From positions 1,063,208 through 1,127,207 of the forward strand of contig WASS01000020.1 in assembly GCA_009712635.1 (NCBI GenBank): 64,000 nt of DNA, written 5' to 3'. This stretch comes from Hungatella sp. Its GTDB lineage: Bacteria; Bacillota; Clostridia; Lachnospirales; Lachnospiraceae. Positions within the stretch are counted from its first letter, which is position 1; the number at the start of each line of letters is the position of its first letter. Positions 8,430 to 14,586 of the stretch are shown here, one piece after another. Below the pieces are notes generated by a model. That model ran no database searches, was not told the origin of the DNA, and saw nothing but the letters and a program-made list of their open reading frames with translations. The translations under genes were made by a program, and so were the position numbers.

Positions 8430-8978
8430 TTAACTATCTAATTGAATAGTATATATTTCTTCCACAGGATACGTTATTTTTACTAATCCTATAGAAATAA
8501 ACTCACCATACATTTTTTCAAATTCATGCAATATCAAATTACTTGCCTTATAAAAAACGCTTTCATCATCTTCCCCAGTAAGAGCTACGGTGCAATGTGG
8601 AACCCAATGATTGGGACAATACCATTCCCAACCTTTATTATCAAAGTCACTAAGATAATCGTGTAATTCTCGCTGAAATTGATACATATCACTATTCATT
8701 ACAGGTGAAACAAAAATAGTCTTTGTATCATTAAACATCCCTACTGATCCAATATGTACCGGCATTTTTTTATGACTTTGAGCAAATGCTTTTAATTGCT
8801 TTATACATTTTTCTTCCTTCACATCATTAAAACAAGCTAATGTCAGATGTGGTCTTGTATTCCATTCCAAAAATTTTGAACTCAATTTTTCATCAGCTAC
8901 TCGTTTTGCCAAATGAAATAGTTTCTGTTCCGTTTTTTTATCGTAATATAATTCAATCGCATATTGCAAATTACTCAC
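8430..8978 (-). CDS. 2'-5' RNA ligase / 2H phosphoesterase-like protein
   Basis: A 182-residue protein of the 2H phosphoesterase type. Both catalytic motifs are readable: RPHLTLACF near residue 42 and WVPHCTVALTG near 127 (H-x-T/S). The family includes RNA 2'-5' ligases, cyclic phosphodiesterases and the YjcG/YtlP group. The substrate is unknown; a role on 2',3'-cyclic phosphates is possible. It starts with GTG after AAGG. It sits between repeat A copy 2 (upstream) and repeat B copy 1 (downstream). Confidence 0.78.
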   Translation of the reverse strand: MSNLQYAIELYYDKKTEQKLFHLAKRVADEKLSSKFLEWNTRPHLTLACFNDVKEEKCIKQLKAFAQSHKKMPVHIGSVGMFNDTKTIFVSPVMNSDMYQFQRELHDYLSDFDNKGWEWYCPNHWVPHCTVALTGEDDESVFYKASNLILHEFEKMYGEFISIGLVKITYPVEEIYTIQLDS

Positions 8979-9000
8979 CTCTAACCTTTTTCCTTTCTAT

Positions 9001-9052
9001 TAATTCATAATTCCTATTTACCCGCCTACAGACAAAGGTATATTTAAAATAA
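9001..9052. repeat. repeat A, copy 2
   Basis: Shares four ordered blocks with 5456-5508, the longest being CAGACAAAGGTA. The stop codon of the DUF3784-like gene lies inside it, exactly as the DJ-1 stop does in copy 1. The two host proteins are unrelated. Confidence 0.65.
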
Positions 9053-9385
9053 TCCATGATTATATTTTATTTGCCCGTATAACATCATGAGGATACCAAT
9101 TGTAAAGGAACCACCAAATACGATACCGCTTTTCGCACCTCCAATAAACAGGCTTGCCACGTCAGTTAATAAGCAGCCAATACCAATCACTATCATCGCA
9201 ATTCCCATAATTCGTGTATATGCCTTTTTATCAGTTTCCTTAACTTTAGTATAATGATAATCATGCATAATATTTATCTTCTCTTTTACCCATAAAAGAA
9301 ATCCCAAATAAACAAATAACAAGCCAAGAAATAGTATGTCTTCCAAATCAAACCACCCTTTCTTCTTCAATTCTGATTTATACAT
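9044..9385 (-). CDS. DUF3784-like small membrane protein
   Basis: A 113-residue membrane protein with three predicted helices: about residues 15-33, 58-78 and 85-103. The KETDKKAYTRIMGIAMIVIG segment is the usual hallmark of DUF3784 proteins (a charged stretch leading into a G-rich helix). No function is known for the family. The ribosome site is poor, so the start is tentative. Its 3' end is inside repeat A copy 2, and repeat C copy 2 begins 17 bases before its start. Confidence 0.65.
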   Translation of the reverse strand: MYKSELKKKGWFDLEDILFLGLLFVYLGFLLWVKEKINIMHDYHYTKVKETDKKAYTRIMGIAMIVIGIGCLLTDVASLFIGGAKSGIVFGGSFTIGILMMLYGQIKYNHGLF

Positions 9386-9401
9386 TTAGCATACAGGATC
9401 T

Positions 9402-9457
9402 TCTACTAACTATCAATATTAAGTTTTCAAAGCCAGTGGTTCATTAAATTTCAGTTT
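9402..9457. repeat. repeat C, copy 2
   Basis: 56 bases align without gaps to 10118-10173 with 47 identities. It lies between a minus-strand gene and a plus-strand gene in both places. Confidence 0.7.
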
Positions 9458-9473
9458 TGTATTTAAATATAAT

Positions 9474-9501
9474 TTGATATTCCCTGCTAAAATGTTATAA
9501 T
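9474..9501 (+). promoter_or_regulatory. sigma-A promoter for the zinc-ribbon membrane protein
   Basis: TTGATA (9474-9479), a 16-base spacer, then a perfect TATAAT (9496-9501), 36 bases before the start codon of the gene at 9538. Confidence 0.65.
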
Positions 9502-9537
9502 CAATAAAGCATCTACACCCCTTGCAGGAGACACCAT

Positions 9538-9780
9538 ATGAGAAAAAAAGTTAAAAAACAAAGACGAATTATCTATATAATACTGGTTATATCTACATTG
9601 CTTGCTGTTTTAGTAAATTACCTTCTTGATAAGCCACTTCCAGGTGACGTTACGAGTCTGATTGTTAGTGGCATTTGGCTTATTGCCTCAGTTATTTTAG
9701 ATAGGTGTCCTTATTGTCACAAATATTTAGGTTTCAGGAATTCACATCGTTGCCCAAATTGTGAAAGAGAATTTCGTTAA
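9538..9780 (+). CDS. small membrane protein with C-terminal zinc ribbon
   Basis: 80 residues. A basic start (MRKKVKKQRR) is followed by two hydrophobic segments, residues ~11-28 and ~37-53, and then by a CPYCHKYLGF-x-CPNCE zinc ribbon with four Cys at CxxC spacing. This is a common layout for tiny membrane proteins of unknown role in Clostridia. The start is well placed after GCAGGAG, and a good promoter lies upstream. No partner is evident; it is one of few plus-strand genes in the array. Confidence 0.75.
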   Translation: MRKKVKKQRRIIYIILVISTLLAVLVNYLLDKPLPGDVTSLIVSGIWLIASVILDRCPYCHKYLGFRNSHRCPNCEREFR

Positions 9781-9867
9781 ATCCTAATTTTGTAAAAGAA
9801 TCTTAATATCACTCATGCTATTATTTTCAATCAATCTATTATATACTTAAAAAAAGGAGATTTTAAA

Positions 9868-9957
9868 ATCTATAGCTTATTTAATACATTTGTAGATATA
9901 ATTGGTTTTTTTGTTGATCTCTGGATAATACTTGTCCCTTCAAATAAAAATAAATAG
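9868..9957 (+). CDS. possible 29-residue membrane peptide with AUC start
   Basis: A strong AAAAAAAGGAG site is followed 8 bases later by ATC and then an open frame of 28 more codons (YSLFNTFVDIIGFFVDLW and on to VPSNKNK). The peptide has a single hydrophobic helix and a polar, Lys-containing tail, as small membrane proteins do. AUC is a poor start codon, so either an ATG was lost by one mutation or expression is low. Nothing else in the 467 bases between 9780 and 10247 looks intact. Confidence 0.35.
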   Translation: MYSLFNTFVDIIGFFVDLWIILVPSNKNK

Positions 9958-9977
9958 TACTATTCTATCAGCGTCAT

Positions 9978-10070
9978 TTACTCTGCCTGCTCAAAACTCA
10001 TCCACAACATCTCCACCTGTTCTGCGCTCTGGCCGGAATCTGTGATTTACTCCAGCTTGTATTCAAGCAT
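9978..10070 (-). pseudogene. short unidentified coding remnant
   Basis: The minus strand reads MLEYKLE, a stop, then ITDSGQSAEQVEMLWMSFEQAE and a stop. The GC-richer, amphipathic, Glu-rich stretch looks like the C-terminal tail of a soluble protein with one nonsense mutation. The family is not recognised. Repeat C copy 3 lies just upstream of it. Confidence 0.3.
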
Positions 10071-10117
10071 TTATACAGCCTCCTTACAGATTCATTTTTT
10101 GGTATTTTATATAATAA

Positions 10118-10173
10118 TCTACAAACTATCATTATTAAGTTTTCAAAGTTATATGATCATTAAAATTCAGTTT
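10118..10173. repeat. repeat C, copy 3
   Basis: 56-base gapless match to 9402-9457 (47 identities). It precedes the plus-strand monooxygenase-like gene at 10247 on one side and the remnant ending at 10070 on the other. Confidence 0.7.
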
Positions 10174-10246
10174 AATTAATTTTGAGTATATTATAGTTAC
10201 CTTTTATGTTAAGCTTAAAATAAATAAACTCTATAAGGAGAGAAAT

Positions 10247-10531
10247 ATGATTAAAGTAATTGCAAGAAGTGTCATAAAGGAAAACCATTTAAATGAAGCT
10301 CTACATATCTATAAGCTATTGGTTTCTGAAACAGTAAAAGAATCTGGATGCATCACTTATGAATTATTTCAAGAACTAAATAATCCCAATAATCTAACTT
10401 TAATTGAAGAATGGGAGGATATGGACGCATTGCAATGTCATACTAAGACGCCACATTTTATCACCTTAGTTGGACAACTCTCATCATTAGAAAAGGAATT
10501 ACCTGTTCTTATATATAAAAAATTGTTTTAG
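10247..10531 (+). CDS. antibiotic biosynthesis monooxygenase (ABM/YgiN-like) domain protein
   Basis: A 94-residue single ABM domain (dimeric alpha/beta barrel). Typical elements are VIARSVIKENHLNEALHIY, the SGCITYELFQE strand, LTLIEEWEDMDALQCH and the final H-T-x-x-H-F helix (KTPHFITL). Relatives are quinol monooxygenases or haem-degrading proteins. The function is not fixed here. The start is set by AAGGAGAG. It converges with the amidase gene downstream, leaving 45 bases. Confidence 0.85.
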   Translation: MIKVIARSVIKENHLNEALHIYKLLVSETVKESGCITYELFQELNNPNNLTLIEEWEDMDALQCHTKTPHFITLVGQLSSLEKELPVLIYKKLF

Positions 10532-10555
10532 CCTAAAGTGCAGATGTTAATTAAT

Positions 10556-10603
10556 ACACCTGAGATAGATTCAATATTACCTGCAACTTTTATAATACGG
10601 CAG
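10556..10603. repeat. repeat B, copy 2
   Basis: Ordered match to 8367-8410. This copy contains the stop codon and last codons of the amidase gene. A further TTTTATAATAC at 10613-10623 gives a local direct repeat. Confidence 0.65.
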
Positions 10604-11509
10604 TGCAACCATTTTATAATACTGCCTTCCCTTAGGATTGATAGTATCCCAAGCATGAATGTAGGAATCTGGCAGATCAGGAATCCAATACTTATCTGGA
10701 AAAACTTGCTCTGCATTTCGTTTGGAAGTATTCCATAAGATTTCAGCCTCCACAAATCCTCCTCCTTCAAAAAAATTTCTTTTTGCAAGTACCTGGCCTT
10801 TTCCATCCACAATTTGTGCAGCCCCTACGAATTTCCTTGTTTGTAATTTATCAGCATCCGGAAAATTAAACCCGGTTACTATGCCACAATGGTTTGCATG
10901 CACAACCGGAGCCCCTGACAATTTCGCAAAAGTGACAGGGGCTTCACACGCAAGATTCTGATTGTATTGTCGTAGTGGCTCCCGTTCAATAGGTGCATCT
11001 ATAGGCAGATCCCACCAGCAGGAGCCAGATAAAACGAGATCAACTTTACCGGCAATTCGCTTTAAAGTATCATATCGAAGCATTTCCCAACACAAAGCAA
11101 CTCCGAAGTTACCAATAGGAGTAACCAACACATTAACATTATCGCCCTCTGTGTAATAGCAATTCTCAAACTGTGTGGGAATGTCTTTTTTATGTACATA
11201 AATTTCCCCACTGGGAAATGTAAGCTGAAATAAATTATATGCGTTGTGTCCATCAAAACTAATATAAGAACCACCAATTATTATTTTGTACTTAGCTGCC
11301 AACTGATTTAACCAATTTGCCACATTTTTATTTTGCCTGGCAACATCCAACATTTGATCGGAAAAACCCATAGCAGAAGAAAAAAACTCAGGCAATACAA
11401 CGAATTCAGCACCTGCCGAAGCCACCTGACTGATATAGTCTTCACATTGCTCCAAGTTAGATGCTACATCAGCGAATTCCGCATTTAACTGGATACTTGC
11501 TATTTTCAT
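10577..11509 (-). CDS. carbon-nitrogen hydrolase (nitrilase superfamily)
   Basis: A 310-residue amidase-type enzyme with the full triad: Glu in FVVLPEFF near residue 41, Lys in YVHKKDIPTQ near 134 and Cys in GVALCWEMLRYDT near 170. The family hydrolyses amides or nitriles in the cytoplasm; the substrate is unknown. The start follows AGGGGGATG at good spacing. The C-terminus looks altered: the natural-looking GRQYYK is followed by MVALPYYKSCR. That tail repeats the YYK codons and is encoded by repeat B, so the true end may have been replaced. Confidence 0.85.
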   Translation of the reverse strand: MKIASIQLNAEFADVASNLEQCEDYISQVASAGAEFVVLPEFFSSAMGFSDQMLDVARQNKNVANWLNQLAAKYKIIIGGSYISFDGHNAYNLFQLTFPSGEIYVHKKDIPTQFENCYYTEGDNVNVLVTPIGNFGVALCWEMLRYDTLKRIAGKVDLVLSGSCWWDLPIDAPIEREPLRQYNQNLACEAPVTFAKLSGAPVVHANHCGIVTGFNFPDADKLQTRKFVGAAQIVDGKGQVLAKRNFFEGGGFVEAEILWNTSKRNAEQVFPDKYWIPDLPDSYIHAWDTINPKGRQYYKMVALPYYKSCR

Positions 11510-11521
11510 AGTTTCATCCCC

Positions 11522-11686
11522 CTAAAAAATCCATCGTTCTATTTCACTCTTAATCATTTGTTTTAATTTTTCACATTCTTTATAAGAAGGTCTTGTGGTT
11601 TCATCAAATAAAACAGAATCAGGAAGTTGATACACAGAACTTATTATACTGCTTCGGCAACAATTATCTTCAAGGTGCTTTATCAT
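11522..11686 (-). CDS. small hypothetical protein or gene remnant
   Basis: A 54-residue frame (MIKHLEDNCCRSS to IKSEIERWIF) with a soluble, protein-like composition and the pattern TRPSYKECEKLKQMIKSEIE near its end. No family is recognised. It can be extended upstream through a TTG that overlaps the kinase gene. It lies 11 bases after the kinase stop and 12 bases before the amidase start, so co-transcription is likely. The ribosome site is weak; it could be the tail of a lost larger gene. Confidence 0.4.
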   Translation of the reverse strand: MIKHLEDNCCRSSIISSVYQLPDSVLFDETTRPSYKECEKLKQMIKSEIERWIF

Positions 11687-11697
11687 AACGCTTTGCT

Positions 11698-12273
11698 CTA
11701 AATTATACAATTCAGGATATTCTCAAGATTATGTATCACGGATAATGTTCCATCAATTACAATAACAGGACAACCAAGTTTCATTGCACATTCTTCAACT
11801 TCTTTTAAATCGCGATTTTTTACCATTTCTCGAAATTCCATTTGCTGTGCGTGCATATCACCACCATTAAGAACTCTTGCTCCGAACCTTCTTTCTTCCC
11901 TGGTCTGAATTCTCTTTAATCTTTCTTCAAGTGGTGTTTGAACCCAAAAAGCAATATCAATGCAAGAAAGGATTTCATCACTCCAGTTCATTGTAACTCC
12001 AGAAATGATAAACCTGGGATGAGTCTTAATATTCTCCATTATTGCAGTTTGTACTTCACTCTTTGTTCTAGGGTTAGAAAAAGGTAATTCGTCTAACTGG
12101 TCTGTATCAATTACAGAGTTATTTTCTAATGCCCATTTTCTTGATTCTCTTTGCTGAGGAAAATAATAATCTTCCACATCCATCTCAAAATAACCTATTT
12201 GTTTTGCTAACGCATGTGTTAGAGTCGATTTCCCCCCTCCATTCAGCCCGAAAACAGCAATTCCTTGAACCAT
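11698..12273 (-). CDS. P-loop kinase-like ATPase
   Basis: A 191-residue P-loop protein. The Walker A motif FGLNGGGKSTLTHAL is at residues 8 to 22, an acidic pair follows in FEMDVEDYYFP, and the LID-like region is TREERRFGARV. It resembles nucleotide or small-molecule kinases of the AAA_18/shikimate-kinase type. The substrate is unknown. The ATG at 12273 is chosen because the product then starts MVQGIAVFG. A run of ten Gs on the coding strand lies 6 bases before this ATG, in the position of the ribosome site. It is followed closely by a small hypothetical and the amidase. Confidence 0.75.
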   Translation of the reverse strand: MVQGIAVFGLNGGGKSTLTHALAKQIGYFEMDVEDYYFPQQRESRKWALENNSVIDTDQLDELPFSNPRTKSEVQTAIMENIKTHPRFIISGVTMNWSDEILSCIDIAFWVQTPLEERLKRIQTREERRFGARVLNGGDMHAQQMEFREMVKNRDLKEVEECAMKLGCPVIVIDGTLSVIHNLENILNCII

Positions 12274-12279
12274 CCTTTT

Positions 12280-12289
12280 CCCCCCCCCC
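12280..12289 (-). repeat. homopolymeric G10 tract in the ribosome-site position
   Basis: Ten Cs on the plus strand (ten Gs on the coding strand) directly upstream of AAAAGG-ATG of the kinase gene. Mononucleotide G runs of this length are prone to slippage and are rare elsewhere in this window. Confidence 0.7.
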
Positions 12290-12304
12290 ACACATTTAAA
12301 AGCT

Positions 12305-12751
12305 TTACGTTAGTTTCACATATTCTATCTCATCATCATTTCTTGAAATTTCTCTATAACCAAACTTAGTGTATAAATGCTGATTTCCTACGCTAAATAC
12401 TGGCGTTGATAATTTCCACTCTTTAATGTCCGGGTGCATGTTCTCAATCAACTGCATCACTTTAAATCCGTAGCCATTTCCCTGATATATTGGATCAATT
12501 ACGAAATCCTCAAATCTCATTTTGTTTCCTTCTATTGGAATTAAGAATAATCCACCAATAATGTTATTATCTAAGACAATTTTGTACGCTATAAAATCAG
12601 TTATGATTTTGTTCTCAGATTCTACTTTATCATAACCAGGAGGACCTCCATTTCTACCTAAGTATGTATTTATTTCTTTATTAAAAGCCTTAATCTTTAT
12701 TTCTGTTATTGCTTCTGCATCTTTTAATAGCGCTCGTTTTACTTTTATCAT
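12305..12751 (-). CDS. GNAT N-acetyltransferase
   Basis: A 148-residue GNAT. The core strand NIIGGLFLIP is followed by FVIDPIYQGNGYGFKVMQLIE, the acetyl-CoA loop (Q-G-N-G-Y-G), and VGNQHLYTKFGYRE closes the fold. Related proteins are the YjgM/Eis-like small acetyltransferases; the substrate is unknown. The start is set by AAGGAG. It is separated from the RDD gene upstream by 20 bases, so the two are probably co-transcribed. Confidence 0.86.
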   Translation of the reverse strand: MIKVKRALLKDAEAITEIKIKAFNKEINTYLGRNGGPPGYDKVESENKIITDFIAYKIVLDNNIIGGLFLIPIEGNKMRFEDFVIDPIYQGNGYGFKVMQLIENMHPDIKEWKLSTPVFSVGNQHLYTKFGYREISRNDDEIEYVKLT

Positions 12752-12771
12752 AATTTACTCCTTATAAACGC

Positions 12772-13569
12772 CTATTTACTATAATCCAAGTAGACTATTT
12801 CCCAACTTTTATTAAGTTTTTTTTCCATTTTTATATGAACATAAGCAGTGTTTTTACTGCCTATGACTTTAATCGAGTAAAGCGCTTTTCCATAACCTCC
12901 GGAATAATTAAGACTTCCAGTAGGAATATGCCCATAACCTTCAATGTTTCCAACTATATTTGTAACTTCCGGGCTTTCTTCTATGTAGCTTACTGCCATT
13001 TTATAAGAGTCGTCATTTTTAATCATTGATGTTACTCCAATTAAAAGTGAAGTTACAAAAATTGCTACTGTCAAAATTGCCGGGATAACAATAATCGCTA
13101 ATGGTGGTTTCTTAGAAACCCTGTAAACATTTGTACCGGCTATCTGGTCGCCTAGTTTCATTTTCTTCACACCGCATACAAGAACGAGAAATTCAATCGG
13201 CCATACAAACGTAAGGATATTCCTCAAAAAAAGCTTTGGAACAGATGGTATATCCGATGTATCCACATTACTTCTTACTGCCAATCCCAATGCACGCTTT
13301 CCCAGGCTTTTCCCACTAATAATATCTTTTATGCAGTAAACTAAAAATGCCATTAACATTAATATTGGAAACATAGTCCATACTTTTTCAGGATCGCTTT
13401 GAATATGGCTAAACATAAATAATATTGATGGATACACTAAAACCGCAATTATAATTACATGGTCGATTATAAATGCACCAATTCTCATTCCAATACCTGC
13501 TATTTCAAGCTCAACTTGACCCGCTTCATGATTGTTTGTCACTATTTGGCTGATATTATCCATAAACAT
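12772..13569 (-). CDS. RDD family membrane protein
   Basis: 265 residues with an N-terminal RDD domain: GMRIGAFIIDHVIIIAV (helix 1), SHIQSDPEKVWTMFPILMLM (helix 2) and the SGKSLGKRALGLAV loop before helix 3 (FLRNILTFVWPIEFLV). A fourth helix, AIIVIPAILTVAIFVTSLLIG, anchors an extracytoplasmic C-terminal domain (~residues 185-265) of the cytochrome-oxidase-assembly/DUF4864-like size. RDD proteins are of mixed or unknown function; some are Na+/H+ exchangers. Two ATGs two codons apart fit the GGAG site equally well. Confidence 0.8.
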   Translation of the reverse strand: MFMDNISQIVTNNHEAGQVELEIAGIGMRIGAFIIDHVIIIAVLVYPSILFMFSHIQSDPEKVWTMFPILMLMAFLVYCIKDIISGKSLGKRALGLAVRSNVDTSDIPSVPKLFLRNILTFVWPIEFLVLVCGVKKMKLGDQIAGTNVYRVSKKPPLAIIVIPAILTVAIFVTSLLIGVTSMIKNDDSYKMAVSYIEESPEVTNIVGNIEGYGHIPTGSLNYSGGYGKALYSIKVIGSKNTAYVHIKMEKKLNKSWEIVYLDYSK

Positions 13570-13706
13570 TTATCTCCAATCCGTAATCTAATAATAAAAA
13601 ATCTGGAACTAGTTTAGTTTTTAATTATTTTAAAACACTTATTCCTATTCTACGATAAATTGTAGGATAATTCAATCAACTGATAAAAATACACCACAAA
13701 GCAATC

Positions 13707-13736
13707 TTGACACCCTATTATTTCCTATGATATAGT
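13707..13736 (+). promoter_or_regulatory. sigma-A promoter upstream of the membrane protein at 13823
   Basis: Consensus TTGACA (13707-13712), an 18-base spacer and TATAGT (13731-13736). The predicted transcript begins about at 13743, leaving an 80-base leader. Confidence 0.65.
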
Positions 13737-13740
13737 TCGT

Positions 13741-13764
13741 GATGGTTAGTTTTTGCTAACCATC
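13741..13764 (+). promoter_or_regulatory. perfect hairpin at the transcript 5' end
   Basis: GATGGTTAG and CTAACCATC pair perfectly across a 6-base loop (TTTTTG). It coincides with the predicted transcription start, so it is either an mRNA-stabilising 5' hairpin or a repressor operator. There is no T run after it, so a terminator is unlikely. Confidence 0.55.
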
Positions 13765-13822
13765 GTACAACCATCTACCCCCAACTCCAAAACTACCAAG
13801 AAAGGTTAAACGGCACATTTAC

Positions 13823-14578
13823 ATGATTTTCTTAATTGCGTTACTGGAAGCCATCCTGTTTGTATTCTTTTTCAAAAATGCCATCCGCAAACACCCGGCA
13901 GTATTCTATGTACTATCTGTAGCAATCATCGGATTTATTGTATGTTACACAAAACTAAACCTATACCAAGTCTTACCGGAATGGACCTACCTCTATATTA
14001 TTTCTGTCTTTTACAGAGGTGCCTTCTCCACTGCACTATTCGTCATCGTTATGTATATTGGCGCTTTAAATCCAAAAGGAAAAACAGTACGGGCGCTGAT
14101 GCCCATCAGAGGTTATTTGTCCATAATCGCCTGCCTGATTACATTAGCACATTCCTTTGCTTACGGGGTCTATTACATAGCAGCTATTTTTAAAACCCCA
14201 GAAGAACTGGAACTTCCGTATATCCTGGCATTAATTCTGACGGTACCGCTCTTTTTAATTATGATTGTTTTAATGGTCACATCTTTTAAGGCAGTAAGAA
14301 AAAGGATGAACCCCAGGACCTGGAAAAAAGTACAGCGGCTTTCCTACCCCTGGTTTGCCATCCTTTACGTTTACTTGATGGTGCTATTAATTCCCGGCAT
14401 GCTGGAATCCCTGAACCCGGCTTCTGGCGTGGAAATGCTCTATCAGGTAAACTATGTTTTATCCGTATTGGTATACACGATTGTATTTGGAGTTTATCTG
14501 ATTCTAAGGATCAGGAAATATAAAAAAGACCAGCTAAGACGAAGACAGAATCTGCAAAAGTCTTCAGTCGCTGTCTGA
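13823..14578 (+). CDS. ferric reductase-like transmembrane protein
   Basis: 251 residues with seven hydrophobic segments and little else. The fourth is LSIIACLITLAHSFAYGVYYI, with a single intramembrane His. The VTSFKAVRKRMNPRTWKKVQRLSYPWF stretch matches the loop and helix that follow helix 5 in ferric-reductase-like (YedZ/MsrQ-type) membrane domains. Fewer His are present than in haem-binding members, so haem binding is doubtful. The ribosome site is weak (AAAGG at an over-long distance). It converges with the ceramidase-like gene, 8 bases away. Confidence 0.6.
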   Translation: MIFLIALLEAILFVFFFKNAIRKHPAVFYVLSVAIIGFIVCYTKLNLYQVLPEWTYLYIISVFYRGAFSTALFVIVMYIGALNPKGKTVRALMPIRGYLSIIACLITLAHSFAYGVYYIAAIFKTPEELELPYILALILTVPLFLIMIVLMVTSFKAVRKRMNPRTWKKVQRLSYPWFAILYVYLMVLLIPGMLESLNPASGVEMLYQVNYVLSVLVYTIVFGVYLILRIRKYKKDQLRRRQNLQKSSVAV

Positions 14579-14586
14579 CCATACAC

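Noticed and set aside
5456-10603. Integron attC sites
   Set aside because: The repeats at gene ends were compared with the attC layout, but no paired GTTRRRY and RYYYAAC cores with the right stem were found, and no integrase lies in the window.
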